Assembly (NCBI RefSeq): GCF_023159225.1
Contig: NC_063188.1
Coordinates: forward strand, 32,853,979 to 32,917,978
DNA: 64,000 nucleotides
Origin: Perognathus longimembris pacificus
Taxonomy: Eukaryota > Chordata > Mammalia > Rodentia > Heteromyidae
Direction of reading: 5' to 3'
Made by a program: the position numbers and the translations under genes. The notes under the pieces are model-generated. The model searched no databases. It was given only the letters and a program-made list of their open reading frames with translations, and was not told the origin of the DNA. The first letter of the stretch is position 1. Each line of letters starts with the position of its first letter. Positions 34,312-47,339 of this stretch are shown in pieces.

Positions 34312-34689
34312 CCTTTTATTTGAATATCAGGATAATGGTAGCTACAGAATATTTGCCTCTATTCACTACAAGAAGGAACAATGAGCTGGAGTGAATACTT
34401 CTCAAAATGTTAGATAAAAGTGTTAGGTAAAAATTCTCCAGTGAAATTATTTTTTGGTGTATTTGGGAAGATTCAAAACCAAGAATTCAATTTATACAAT
34501 AATGTTAGAATATTCAAATTTCCTATTCCATATTGAGTTAGTTGTGGTAGTTTTTATTTCTAATGAATCTAAATCGTTTCATCTAAATCGATGAGGCTGT
34601 TCTTAGTGATTTATTGTCATCAGAGGCCTGCAGGGAAGACAGCAGTACAGCCTTCTTCCTGATATTGGTAAGTTGTAGCTTCTCTTTTT

Positions 34690-35830
34690 GTCTCTGTCAG
34701 TCTTACTACAGCATTACAAGTGATTAAATGTTCAAAGAACCAGAAATTTGTTTTATTGATTTTCTCTATTGTTTTCCTGCTTTCTTATAATTCTTGTCAA
34801 ATAGTAATACAAAGGAGTTTCCATTTATCATGTCCATTTATTTATAGATTGCATCTTATTCAGTGTTATCTCACCTATCATTCTCCCTGTCCCCATCCAT
34901 TCCATTCCCACTCTTCTCAAGTTTGCTAGTTCCATTTTCACATACCTACCCTGAGAATTATGACTGTATTCACTCACCATTCTTCTCTCCATTCATCACC
35001 CTTAGTTTTGTCTCATCCTGCCTCAGAGAAGACATCTTTTGGCTTCCTGGTATTCATTTTGTTAAACTATGTAGAAATTGTTCAAAGGGGTTATATAATA
35101 GAAACCCAGCCTTGCATATACCATATTTTTAGCAAGTTTGACCATACATAATATATATATAAATTTTATTGTATAACTATACCACATTTTCTTGATCCAT
35201 TCGTCAGTTGTAGGGCATCTGGGATTTTTCTATACCTTAGCTATTATGAATAGTGCTGCAATGCATATGTGTACCAATGCCCTTATTGTATCATGACTGA
35301 CAACGTGTTGGATAAATATTCAAGAGTAGTACCATTGTATCACTGAATGGTTCTATTAGTTTTTTGAGGAATTTTTTTACTGACTTCCTTAGTAAATACT
35401 CCAATTTACATTCGCACCAACAGTGTATCGGGGTTCATTTTCCCTATATCCTCAGCATTTGTTGTTCATATCCTTGGTAATGGCTATTCTGATAGATGTG
35501 AGATGTAAGTTGTTTTGATGTGCACTTCCTTTATGGCCAGGGATGTTGAGTATTTCTTCATGTATTTAGTGGACATTTGTACTTCTTTTTCTTCTGAGAA
35601 GGGTCTGTTTACCTCCTTTGTCTACTTATTAATGGGGTTATTGATTCTTTGGGGATTTTCCCTTGTATAATTTATTTAGACCTCATCAGATAGATAACTA
35701 GGAATATCTTCTCTCATCCTCTAGGCTTTTTATCTTAGTTATTATATCCTTTCCTGAGAAGCTTTTCAGCTCGATGGGATGCAATTTGCAAATTCTCATA
35801 TAATAAATATGAAGACAATTCAATATTTTA
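34690..35830 (-). pseudogene. Antisense L1 3' region relic
   Basis: Clear from about 35140: 'ttcttgatccattcgtcagt', 'agctattatgaatagtgctg', 'taatggctattctgatagat', 'tagactcatcagatag'-like block; left part is less certain L1 3' UTR. Open frames at 34863-35151 are chance. Confidence 0.7.
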
Positions 35831-36029
35831 AACAGAAAAAAATGAGTTGTGCTTTCAACTACAATCATAGATTTCACTATTTGTCCTTTTACTTCTGTTA
35901 ATTTTTCTTCATTTCCTTGTCATTCCTACAGTTTGATGCACATACATTCAAGATAGCTATTTCTTTCTGGTTGAGTGACACAATTTTTGGTCGGGAATTC
36001 TTATTTTTATTATTATGTATTAATTGTAA

Positions 36030-36293
36030 GAAAAGATTTTATTGTTTTGTTTTGTTTTTTTTTTGTTTTTTTTTTTTGTTTTTTGGCCAGTCCTGGGGCT
36101 TGGGCTCAGGGCCTGAGCACTGTCCCTGGCTTCCTTTTGCTCAAGGCTAGCACTCTGCCACATGAGCCACAGAGCCACTTCTGGCCATTTTCTGTATATG
36201 TGGGTGCTGGGGAATCGAACCCAGGGCCTCATGTATATGAGGCAGGCACTCTTGCCACTAGGCCATATCCCCAGCCCGAAAAGATTTTATTGT
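36030..36293 (-). mobile_element. IDL-Geo SINE with 16-bp TSD
   Basis: Perfect TSD 'gaaaagattttattgt' at 36030-36045 and 36278-36293. Long T-rich tail with G interruptions, both monomers complete. Open frames of 70-106 codons here are SINE sequence. Confidence 0.92.
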
Positions 36294-36361
36294 GACATTT
36301 GTGTATATGCATGTAATTCACTCTGATCAAATTCACTCCATTACTCTCTTTTATGCCTCCC

Positions 36362-36607
36362 CTTTTCTTTTGTCCATCATAGGGCTTGAACTCAGGGCCT
36401 GGGTTCTGTCCTTGTGCTCTTTTGTTCAACGCTAGTGCTCTAACACTTTGAGCAATAACTCCATTTCTGGGGTTTTTTGAGTGGTTAATTGGAGATTAGA
36501 GTCTCCTGGGGGCTTTCCTGCCGGGGCTGGCTTTGAACCACGATCCTCAGATCTCAGCATCCTGTGTAGCAAGGATTAAAGGCATGAGCCACCAGCACCT
36601 GGCGCCC
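36362..36607 (-). mobile_element. B1-dID SINE
   Basis: Right half 'agggcttgaactcagggcct', B1 half ending 'catgagccaccagcacctgg'. Confidence 0.85.
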
Positions 36608-36771
36608 TTCCTTCCTTTTAAAACAAATTTTAATGGGTTGTATTCCGTGTTCATTGGGGTGTAATATCCTACATTGCTCTTGGTGAATTAAATTATTTGA
36701 ATTCTACCTCATCTGCTAGTAACATAGTCATTCTTGCTTTCCTTAGATTAATATTTGCATGATGAATATTT

Positions 36772-37705
36772 TCATCCTTCTACTCTTTTTTTTACAAGCC
36801 TAGAGATACTTTATTGGAGAAGGATCTGCACATTTGAGGCTTCCTTCCTGAGAGAGACAGAGAGAGATAGAGAGAGCAAGGGGGAGATGCTGTGCTTTGC
36901 TTGTTGGTTCTTTTGGCTGCAGTTTTCATTGTGCTGGGCATCCCAACCTAAGAGGCCTTGAGAGCTGTGGTTTCTGGGGCCCCCAGAATCCCCTTCTCTG
37001 CTTGAATGGAGCTTTACTGGCCCCTACAAAAGAGAGTGCATGGTTTCCTGGTGAAAGAGAGGGCAGGAGGTGAGGTGACAGCCTCTGGAAGGGACTCCTT
37101 CCCTGGATCCTTAGTGACAGAAAGGATGCTGTTCCCTGTCATGGGCACCGGCCGCAGGCAGCAGGGACAGGTGGGTGAGGGTAGGCTGGATCTCCATCCT
37201 CAGAAGGTGCTCTGTCAGGGCAGCCTACTGTCTGCGCTCCTGGTTCTTGCTCATGTCCTTCTCCAGATCCGTGAAGAAGCCTAGGAAGGGTAGGGGTGGA
37301 GGATGGAGGCTGAGGCTCTGCAAGAGGGCCAGCTCCATCATCTGCTGACTGGCATGAGCCGCCTACATGCTCAGGATGGTACCTGGCAGGTACTGTCTGT
37401 CCACTTCCAGTCTAGATGCTGGCTGGGTTTGGGAATCTCACAGTCCTACCATCTTAGCTTCCCCCAGGCTCAAAGGGTAAGCCCAGCACTGGGGCTCTAC
37501 AAGCCTTGGATAGCACGGAAGGGGGCTCTCAGCTCAGAGAACTTGTCTTTATTGCCGGAGGCCTCATCCTCATCATCTGAGATCCAGCGCTTTAACACAA
37601 GATGCTTGTCCATGTCTAGGAGTCGCTCACAGCAGGGGTTCTAGCACCTTCTCCCCTGTTGCCCTCCTTTTTGGTGCAGTGGTTTCCAGTCATCCTTCTA
37701 CTCTT
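36772..37705 (-). pseudogene. Processed retrocopy of an unidentified mRNA, 16-bp TSD
   Basis: A GC-rich 902-bp segment (36788-37689) lies between perfect direct repeats 'tcatccttctactctt' at 36772-36787 and 37690-37705. On the minus strand it ends with 'aataaa' some 20 bases before an 8-base A tail next to the left TSD. Two conceptual stretches look protein-derived: near 37610-37480 one starting M-D-K-H and running into an acidic 'SDDEDE' patch, and near 37370-37220 one ending 'FFTDLEKDMSKNQERRQ' then stop. They are in different frames and broken by stops. Tail, TSD and absence of introns mark an L1-mediated copy. I cannot name the parent gene. The plus-strand open frames at 37006-37644 are shadows. 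Confidence 0.85.
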
Positions 37706-37971
37706 AACTTGCCTATGTTACTTTAATTTGCGTGAGTTTTTGTGCAAATCACATCTGGATAGGTCATTTTAAAAAATCTAGGCTTTCACTCTCTTTTAAT
37801 TGACATACTTACATTATTTGTCATGATCACTGATATGTTAATTTTGTTCTGTTTGTGTGTTTTACTTCTTTGTGTGTCATTTTCTGTGTCATTCCTGTGG
37901 GAACATTAAAAATAGACATTGCTATAATTTTTGTTTCCTATATTGCAATCAAAAGGCTCAAGAGGAGAAAG

Positions 37972-37976
<5 letters not shown>

Positions 37977-38016
<40 letters not shown>
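37977..38016. repeat. (TA)n microsatellite
   Basis: About 20 uninterrupted TA units. Confidence 0.95.
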
Positions 38017-38017
<1 letters not shown>

Positions 38018-38769
38018 TTTTGCTTTTATTCTTTCTAAAGTTAAACTATTTTTCTTTTATGGTTTTCTTTTCCTTCAGTCCCTATTTTCTTTCATCTGAG
38101 AATGATTGAATTTCCTTTTTTTCCTTGTAGAATATTTTTACTGGATATAATAACACGGATTGAAAGTTCTTTCAGTCCTTGAAAAATCTTGTGTCACTTC
38201 ACAATTTCTTGGGAAAAATGAATGTCATTCAAATTGTTTTTCCCCTGTAAGTAAGGTATCATTTCTATCATTAATCAGTATATTTTCTTTGTCTTCATTT
38301 TTTGAAGTTTGATTAAGTATTGATAGGAATTTTTTTGGTTATTTGTTGTTTGTGTTCACTCAGCTTCTTAAATTTATGACTTCATGTTTGTTTGTTTGTT
38401 TTTCTGCCAAGTCTATCAAATTTTAAGCCATTATTTTTTGAGTATGGTTCCCATCCTGTCTTACTTTTGTCCTCTTCTGAAACTTTAAAGACATGAATGT
38501 TAAATAGGGAACTCTGTTCACTTTTGTTTTCCCAGCCTATTTTCTCTCTGTTGTTCAGGTTGGGTAATTTCTATTGTTGTCTCTTTAGGTTCACCGATTC
38601 TTTCCCATATTCCCTCTATTGTGCTATTTGAGCCCACCCATGAAGCTATACTTTGGAGAAAGAGCTTTTTTTAACTTCCAACATTTCCACTTGGAACTTC
38701 TTTATTTTTAATACTTCTTTGTGTGTTTTTTTTTACTTGAGACTTCTTATTTCCTTGTTAAGAATGTTT

Positions 38770-38960
38770 TCATTTGTTTAAAACATGTAAGTACAAATGC
38801 TACACTTTGCCCATTCATTTTTCCATGGGTATCTCAACTGATTCCATATCTTAGCTATTGTGGAGAGTTCAACAATGTACATTGGCATGCAGGTGTCTCT
38901 TTGAAATGCTGACACTACTTGCTTTAGATATTTTATGAATAACTAGAAGAAAAGAGATTA
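38770..38960 (-). mobile_element. Antisense L1 fragment
   Basis: 'gattccatatcttagctatt' and 'caggtgtctctttgaaatgc' match the antisense of the L1 ORF2 3' zone. Confidence 0.65.
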
Positions 38961-39099
38961 AAGGACCCAAACACAAAGTAATGATAAATGATGGAAACAT
39001 TACCCTGATTTAGTCAGTACATATTCTGTACAGGTATTACAATTTACCCTGAACAAGTACAATTAAAGACAATCAATTTTTAAGTGAGTAGTTATGTAT

Positions 39100-39480
39100 T
39101 GAAACATTTTCTTGACAACAGACAACTTATGGAGTCAACTGTCAATAAGTGAGTGGACAAAGAAAATTGGGAATATATACACAATTGAGTTTTATTGAAT
39201 CCCCAAAAAATGTCATTTGCAGGAAAATGGATGGAACTGGAGATCATTCTGTTATGAAAAATAAGCCAGACTCACAAAGATAAGTATCACATGTTTTCTC
39301 TTATATTATGGAAGGAGGAGGAAATGGAGAAAAGAGAATAATAGAGAACATGATTATTATCAAAGTACATTATATGCAGCATAAAAATGTTACCAAAATG
39401 AAACTTGTGTTTTGTACAATTAATATATGCTAATAAAATGTTATAAATAAGCAAACAGCAAAAATAAAATTCAGCTTTAA
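39100..39480 (+). mobile_element. L1 3' fragment
   Basis: 'ggaaaatggatggaactgga', 'aaataagccagactcacaaa' and 'acatgttttctcttatatta' are the sense-strand end of ORF2 and start of the 3' UTR in old L1. Confidence 0.7.
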
Positions 39481-42080
39481 ACATTATGTTTAATAAATTC
39501 ATATGCAACAAGAGTGCAGCTATATGTGAAGAGATTCTCAGTGTAGAAATATAGTATTGGCATGTAAAGGCTGAAATTAGAGTGAATAGATGCTGACTTG
39601 GCAAGCCATTTCTAAAAGGGTTCCAACCCCTAGCTTAGATGCCAGAGGACCCAGTGTGTGGCCTTCAGCTGCAGTTAATCACCATTGCCTTTTGCCTCCC
39701 AATTTAGAGGTCATATGAACTCAGAGTCCACTGTTCCTTTTCTGCAGCATCCTTCTCTACTTTTTTCCTTCACCTTTAATCTTTCTTCCCATTAGTTTAT
39801 GATTGTTAGCTCTTCTACAAATATCTCATCCATATTTTTCTTGTCTCCCTTCCTCTCTCCTTCCAAGGTCAAATATGGTCCTTCTGAGGATACATGCTGA
39901 AAGCAAATAAAATATGCAGCAACTGTGTTCTATCAAAGCTTGCAGCTCTTTCTCCTTTAGGATCCTCTGCATGTGACACTGGATTTTCACTGGGATCATC
40001 ATTGGTTAGAACTCCACTAGTTCGTAGTTCCTACTTGTTTTTCTTGATAGTAATATTGACCACTCTGAAATATTGTGAATGCTATTGCCACAGTCTCCCA
40101 TTTTTTATCATAATACTTTATCAGTTTTCCTCAGGATAAAGACCGACAGTTTTAATCTGGTTTCAATTCCTGCTAATCTGGCTTCATGATCCCATTTCTG
40201 GGCATACGTCACACTTTAATTCTTCACTGAAATTTCCATATTATATGCTTTTAATCCCTAATCTCTATATTTAAAAAAGACATTCTGGATATACCATCTC
40301 TTCATCTCTTAATTACCTCCTCTTCCAAGATGCACTATCCATATGTCTATCAAGATCTTTGATAGTGACCCGTAATGTTACTCATGACTCTCTTACTTTC
40401 TCTCCTGAATGTGGTTTCAACAGATAGTACTCACCAAATGTTTCACTGGCTCCTTTCATTTCCTAGCCATCCTTGCAGGTAGAATAGGGCTGTTTGAATC
40501 ATGCTAACTGGTGTACTGGGAGCTAAAATGACATGTTATTTACAAGCTTCTTCCAAAATGAAGTTAAGAGTCAAAATGTTTGTGTATTACATCTTTCTCA
40601 TTTCTTGCTAAAGTGACCTTAGACATTGCATGTTGAGTTGCCAGGATTTCAATATAGAATGAGCCCAGGTTCTAAATTACTGGTTGGATGAGAACCACTA
40701 CCAATTTGCACCTGACTGCACAAGTGAAAAAACATCTTGTTATGTTGATCTGCTCATATTTTTAGGTTTATTTTTTTGTGAGAGCTAGCATTAATTATCC
40801 TGATTTATTCACTGAATAACATCAGCAACATAGTCTTACAAGTTCTTGAGCTTATTCTCCTCCAACGCCTCTACTTTAGCAATATTTTTAACTACATTGT
40901 AGATAGTGTCAGCATAGAAAGTTAACCTACCCCCCCCAAAAGTAATTTCATGGTTTTTTTCTGATCATTCCTCCTCTAAAATTCCTCATTCCCACTAAAC
41001 ATGTTTCTTCATCACTGAGACTTTCAAATCCTTGCCACTTGACAGCCCTCAAAATCTCTCAACCCCTATCTACTTCATGTTGTTCAATGTAAAGCTGAGA
41101 CACATTTGCCATGCTTTCCTTATGCCTCACTTTTAATTTCCTAAACCTACTTAGTTTTCCCCCACTAACACACAAATCCCTCAACACGAGACAATTATAA
41201 AGACCCATCTTCTTGACTTTGAATCGTGGGTTGAATAGTACTATAACCATTTTGCCCACTTTTTTCAAGATCCCTAAATATACATTTCTCATAGTTGATC
41301 ATATTTCCTTCACAGCGAATTTAAAAATGATCTTAAAGTGCTCTAAACTAACTTTCCTATATTCATTTCTTTTTTTCTTTTCTTATTAGAAGTATCTTTA
41401 TTTTTTCTGAGAAAAATTATCCCATTTTTTATTTGCCTCCACAAGTCATTTCTCCAATAATTTCCCTCTCTACTTACTTGTATAGCTTTAAGTCCTCTTT
41501 CTCCACTTCATTTCTCTCTTTGATTATAAACACATTAATTTTTTTGTATCTTAAACAAATCACTGAATCTTGTAGTATATCACTCTCAAGCTATCATCAT
41601 ATTTCCCCAATTTTCTTCACAGTTAAATATCTTAAAAGAATAGTCTTCATTCAGTGGTTGCATTATTCAATCTCTTGCAATATGAATCTCTACTAAAACT
41701 ATTCTCACTACATACACTGATGAATAATCAAACTAGATCAAAATAACTATTTTCCTCAAATAGAATAAGCTACTTGACCCCTTAGCAGTATTTAGCACTT
41801 TTACCAATCTGTTCTGGAAAGTGTTTCCCTTGGTTTCAACAATTTTATGTTTTCATATTTCTTTAACCCTTTTAAGTGATTGCTATTCTATACTAACCAT
41901 TACATGATACTGTTTCCAGTCTTTCCTTGAGTTTATTCTCATATGAATCTAAACTTTAACATTCTCGTCTTCTTCAATATACTCAATCTCTTTCTTCCTA
42001 TAGTCCTCAAAATCCCAGTACCAAATAGGGTCAGTTATATTTGAGAGATTTACACATTACCTCCTTTATATCCACTACCC
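39481..42080. other. 2.6 kb of unique, AT-rich sequence
   Basis: No open frame over 90 codons and no repeat I can name. Nothing indicates a splice-flanked exon of any recognisable protein. Confidence 0.45.
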
Positions 42081-42084
42081 CAGT

Positions 42085-42298
42085 TTTTTGTTGTTTTTTT
42101 TTTTTTGGCCAGTCCTGGGCCTTGGACTCAGGGCCTGAGCACTGTCCCTGGCTTCTTCCCGCTCAAGGCTAGCACTCTGCCTCTTGAGCCACAGCGCCGC
42201 TTCTGGCCGTTTTCTGTATATGTGGTGCTGGGGAATCGAACCTAGGGCCTCGTGTATCCGAGGCAGGCGCTCTTGCCACTAGGCCATATCCCCAGCCC
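42085..42298 (-). mobile_element. IDL-Geo SINE, well preserved
   Basis: Complete dimer with CpGs retained ('gagccacagcgccgcttctg', 'gggcctcgtgtatccgaggc'), which suggests a relatively young copy. TSD not obvious because both flanks are T/A-rich. Confidence 0.88.
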
Positions 42299-42299
42299 C

Positions 42300-42720
42300 T
42301 AAAATTTATTTATTTATTAAACAAAAATTTTTTGACAAGGTGTTGTGCAAAAGGGGTACAGTTACATAGTAGGGCAGTGTGTACATTTCTTGTGATATCT
42401 TACACCGAGTTTTTCTTTCCCTTCCCTAGGTCAGGTAGACATATACACAATATACAATGTACCAAGAACATATACAGTAGCCTCGTGGCCTACGCCAAAG
42501 AAAATTCGCCTAGGTCTTTAAATGTAATGTCTACAATAGACAGTATGTCGACAGTAGTCTTATATGAACATACATACATAGCTTTTGAGCTATTGTATTG
42601 CACTGAGAGGTCAATTTTTGACCTTTATATGTTGAGTAGTTGTTTGGTTTTAGTTACATAATGTAGGGTCGCTGACCCAAACCTGGGGGAAATACCATTT
42701 GGCAAGAGGTTTTTGGTTTC
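42300..42720 (-). mobile_element. L1 3' UTR of a divergent subfamily
   Basis: The terminal block ('gacaaggtgttgtgcaaaag', 'cagttacatagtagggcagt', 'gtacatttcttgtgatatct') is clearly related to the common L1 3' end here but differs over the next 300 bases. The 109-codon plus-strand frame (42332-42661) is its antisense. Confidence 0.6.
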
Positions 42721-42849
42721 ACAGATTTGGTCTCTTAATTTTATTTTTATTGAATGTTGGAATTGTGGATATCTCAAAGTTGAACATAGGATCATCTCGT
42801 ATTCCTTTAAAGATCATTGAATATTTATGTAGAAATTAGTTAACTTCTT

Positions 42850-44010
42850 TGTATGTTATGTTAATCCTAAGGCTTTTAATTCATGATACAGTAAAAAATA
42901 TTCTTTTGTTTTTCAGACTTACTGAAGTATGTTTGAGAAATAAAAATGACTTGGCACTTTATGATATGTATATATTATGCGACTATTACCACAATAAAGG
43001 TAATGATATATCCATCAATTCAATTATGCATTTCTTCATACCCATTCATCAATAAGGCAGCTGGGTTGATTCTGCATCCCAACTAATATGAATAAAGGTT
43101 GTAATGAACATGTAACTGTAGATGTCTCTTTAAAGTAGTAATTTTATTTCCTTTATCTATATGCACAGAAATATGATGTTTGGATCATGTTATAGTTATG
43201 ATCTTTATTTCTTGAGAAAGCCCTACACTGTTGTCACATAATTATTATTCCAATTTACACTATCAAATAATGTGCAAGTTTTCTCTGTATTCTACATGCT
43301 CAGTAACACTTGTAAACTTTGGACATTTTGGTAACAGGATTGGTCTTATAAAATGAATTTTGGAAGTGTTAACTTTTTTCAGTGATTTTGAAGAACTTGT
43401 GAAGGGTTGGCATTTTTTTTCTGTAAATGTTTTATACAATTCACCAGTGAAGCAATTGAGTTTTAGGCATTCTTTGATTGGACTTTTTTTTTTTTGCTAG
43501 TGCTAGTGTGTGAACTCAGGGTCTCAGACTATTGTATATAGCATTTGAAAAGCATTTTTATGCTCTATAAATCATTTTTCCTAGAAAGTTTAGTTTCATT
43601 TCTTTATATTTAAAGTGATTGTTGCTAGGTAGACTTACTACTGAATAAAAGCCAAATTGGCATTTTCCTGACGGTTTTCCAGTCTTTTTTCCCATTTTTT
43701 TCCATTGTCTTTCTTTGTGCTTTGATGATTTTTATTCAATAGTATGATTTGATTTATTTCTCTTTGCCTCTGGTTCTTCTACTATAAGTTTTAAAGTTAT
43801 TTAATCGGTATATTAATTATACAAAAGATATTGTGGTATTTCTGTACCTGTATACAATTGTTTCTCTACTGTGTTTGCTTATAGGGGGCTCACACAAAAT
43901 ATCTTGTACTTTTAATTATTATTTTATCTTGGTATCAAATTAATTTCAATCATATAAAAATCTCTACAATTTTACTACTATCCCTTATTAATTTTTTGAA
44001 TTATAATTTG
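42850..44010 (-). pseudogene. Antisense L1 relic
   Basis: 'gtaatgatatatccatcaat', 'gaacatgtaactgtagatgt', 'cagtgaagcaattgagtttt' follow antisense L1 order from the 3' region into RT. A 45-base SINE scrap sits at about 43484-43530. Confidence 0.6.
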
Positions 44011-44014
44011 TTTA

Positions 44015-44018
<4 letters not shown>

Positions 44019-44059
<41 letters not shown>
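44019..44059. repeat. (TG)n microsatellite
   Basis: About 20 TG units, directly left of an old antisense SINE and probably grown from its tail. Confidence 0.95.
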
Positions 44060-44061
<2 letters not shown>

Positions 44062-44063
<2 letters not shown>

Positions 44064-44460
44064 GGGGTTTGAACTCAGAGCTTAAAGCTTGCTATTGAGG
44101 CATTTTACTACTTGAATCATGCTTCCAGCCTTTTATTGAGATAAGGTCTCAATTTTTGTCTGATGTAGACCATGGTTTTGTTATTTATGCATCCTAACAT
44201 ACTCAGGATAATAAGCCCATTCCACCATTCCCACTATACTAGTGGGATCATGTGAACATTTTTTTCGTGCTAGTGTGGAACCATAATTCTTCTGATCCTA
44301 GCCTCCAACACACTCTGGAATGATAGACACATGCCATTGTATTCAGCTATTGGTTGAGATGGGATTTTCACATGTATTTTTCTTGGGCTGACCTCAAACT
44401 GCAATCCTGCTGATTTTTGCCTCCCAAGTAGTTAGGATTTAGACATGAGCCACTAGGTTT
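44062..44460 (-). mobile_element. Cluster of old ID/B1-type SINE sequence
   Basis: ID-like part 'ggggtttgaactcagagctt', a decayed middle, and a clear 7SL-type end ('tcttgggctgacctcaaact', 'gcctcccaagtagttaggat', 'gacatgagccactagg'). Possibly two insertions. Confidence 0.55.
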
Positions 44461-45262
44461 GTCTATATTACCAAATTATTTGTTATACCAATTTTAATGT
44501 TTTGATTTTAACTTTTATATATCATCCTTATAGTACTCTAGTTACTTAATTTGACTCTATATTTACCACTTACAATATTCCATAGCTTTATTTTTATCAT
44601 GCTAATTATTAGCAACCTTTTGTTTTGACTTAAGAATTCATTTAACATTTCTTGTAATCTAGTGTTGTCTACTGAATGTACTATGTGGCTCCTTAATAAT
44701 CAGTGCTACAGGTATGAAAGCCTCTTTATTTGGCTGCTCAGAAACCTCAATGTTTCCAACTTACGTGAACTTTGAGAATTGTTTAGCCTGGATTCATTGA
44801 CTTTCTCAGAGTTTTTCCTAATGCATAAAGAATTTGTTATATAGCAACAGAGTACAAGGAGCCTGTAGACAAATTTCTAGGGTTCTTTGTAGAACGCTAG
44901 ACATGTAGAAATCTCTGTAGATTACCATGTAACTTGATCCTCACAATTTATTTATACAATATGGGTGTTTATCTCTGTCTTCAACTTGGTAAATGAATAT
45001 ATACTACCAGCATCTACATCACTTAACCATGATCCAGAAAATGCCTCTATGTCTAAGTATAGGGCTTATTACATTTATTTCTATCAGGAAAAATAAGATT
45101 GTACTTACTCTTATTTAATATCTGAAAACAAATTTTAGTTTTCCTCATAGCTGCTTTTAAATTCTTGGCAAATTGTCTTTCATATTTCAATCATTTGAGT
45201 AACTTTGCAACAAGGTTGGCTGGTTATAGCATTTAATATATTTCTTTAATTTTTCTTATCTT

Positions 45263-45405
45263 TGAATAGTTGTACAAAGAGATTTCAATCAACACATCAG
45301 TTTATGTACACATTCTTCTCAATTAGTGTCACCCATACCAGTCAACTTCTATTCCTTATATCCAAAATTTAATTCTGAAACACTAGTTTTACACATGTTC
45401 AGAAG
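45263..45405 (-). mobile_element. Decayed L1 3' end
   Basis: 'ttgtacaaagagatttcaat' and 'gtacacattcttctcaatta' are mutated forms of the antisense L1 terminus. Confidence 0.45.
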
Positions 45406-46092
45406 TCTTTTTGCCTCAGTGAAAACTTCCATGTGGTGAGAATTTACAGGTCAAATATATCTGTATTGCTACCTGCTGCCATGTTTGTAGCAGATTGTAT
45501 GCAGACTTTCGCCTTTTTTTTTAGAAAAACAAAAGAGGGGAGAGAGGGGGGAGGGGAGGAAGGAAGGGAAGATAAATGTACAGAAAGAAAGACAACACTG
45601 TCTCACTTCTCTTTAATTATAAATTAATAGATAAACAATCTGGATTTGGTTTCTACTATCCTTCCCAGATTCAAGTATCATGGCTACTCTAACTCACATT
45701 GGGATTCTTTTCTGTAACTGGTTTAACAGAAAGGAGTAAACCAAAGTTATGATTTTGCTAAGAATGGCCTCTGGCTGGAGTGGGTTGGTCCACTTTTGGA
45801 AACCACTAAAAACTGATTAGTACACATTGCAGTAGAAAAGATAAAGTGGACTGTTCTGGTGGAGAATACCAGAGCAGCTACAGTTCAAAAGGGCTCTACG
45901 AAAGCTAAAAAAAAAAAAAAAAAATTATATGCTGATCAGTGCATGTTGTAACTAATGAACAAGCTACATTGCCTCTTACTAGCTTGATGTTGTGCTTTGA
46001 TTAATTATGAGACTTCTCATTAACAAGGTATTTTAATAATAATGTATTTTAATTTTAACAATGGAGATAGTAAAATGCACAAAAATTTAGCC

Positions 46093-46180
46093 AGAAGGAC
46101 ACTTTTCCTTCTTTTTAATTTAAAATTTTTTATTGTCAAAATGAAGTACAGAGGGGTTACAGTTAAGAAGGACACTTTTC
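46093..46180 (-). mobile_element. 58-bp L1 3' stub with perfect 15-bp TSD
   Basis: TSD 'agaaggacacttttc' at 46093-46107 and 46166-46180 brackets only 58 bases: an AT-rich tail and 'tattgtcaaaatgaagtaca' plus 'gaggggttacagtt', the last ~35 bases of L1. Reverse transcription stopped almost at once. Confidence 0.92.
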
Positions 46181-47125
46181 TAGAAGCAGTTAGCTTTAAT
46201 TTTCTTTCCACTGGTGACACACTTCACATTTTTGGAACAGTTGAAATTATAAATCATATTTTGTGATTTAATCTAAAAATATTTTGCTAATCACTAGCTA
46301 TAAACCTACAAGATAATTATATACTAGGCACAGTGCTATGCTGTGTCACAATTCCACCTTCCTGGGTTGTGGTCTCTACTTGTACTTACTTTTAATGGTT
46401 TTTATTTACTCCAAATATTAATATGACATTAGAAAAGTCACCCAAACCTCAAGCATTCATATATCATTTCCCAAATTTTCACAACAAAATAATACCAGTA
46501 CCTAATATGTAAGCAGTCCTCACTAGTGAAAACTCAAAACAGCTGTCTATGGTACAGACATCTGTGGCATTAACTACCAAGGATCCTTACAGTCTTTACT
46601 GATATTGACATAACCTAATGGTGTCCACAGAGACAATGGTGTTTTAACCTCTCAAAAGATGGAACTGCCATACACTGACTGCTCTTCCATTACCATTATA
46701 CCCACTGGAAGGTGAAGGTGTTTATCCACAAAGCCAGTCTATAAAATCAAGAAGAGATAAATGCACTAAGTGTGTAATTATCATGGCAAGGTCATAATAA
46801 ACATCAAAAATTCCAGAAAGCCCAACATTATCAGAAGAAAACAACTTTTCAGTAACTGACCCTAAGGAAACTAAGATTCTTGAATTCTCTGATATACTTC
46901 AAAATAAGATTTAACGGCTGTTCAGAAAACCACAAGAGAATATCCACAAACAGATCAATGAACAAAGAAAAACAATACAGGAATAAAACAAGCAGTTCAA
47001 TAAAAAGAAGAAAAATGAAATGAAATAGGAATTCTAGCAGTGAAAATAAAATGCATGAAGTGAAATATGAAACTAAGTTTCAACAATGGAAGTAATTGAG
47101 CAAAAGGCAAAGGTCATTTGAAATT
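46181..47125. other. Unique sequence
   Basis: No gene or confident repeat. Confidence 0.4.
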
Positions 47126-47339
47126 ACAAATGGTCCTCGATTTAAGGTGGTTTGATTTGTGAAATTTTGAATTCACATGCAAAAGCAGGTTGCATTCAGT
47201 AGAAATTGACTTTTAATGTTTTCCTGAGCTAGCTGCATGTTATGATACCATCTTGTGATGCTGGACAGAAATAGTGAGCACAACCAATATTCAAGTGTAC
47301 TGTGTTGTTATACTATGATGTTTGGGTTGGATAAAAATA

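Larger units (their letters stand above)
36610..38760 (-). pseudogene. Antisense old L1 relic, split by a retrocopy
   Basis: L1M-type antisense landmarks lie on both sides of the retrocopy: 'atgggttgtattccgtgttc' on the left; 'cttttaattgacatacttac', 'gccattattttttgagtatg', 'ctgttgttcaggttgggtaa' and 'tttccacttggaacttcttt' on the right. The last ones belong to a different part of L1, so more than one copy may be joined. Confidence 0.6.

Noticed and set aside
37006..37644. Plus-strand open frames of 92 and 113 codons as a gene
   Set aside because: They are the antisense of a TSD-bounded retrocopy whose tail signal and A tail are on the minus strand.
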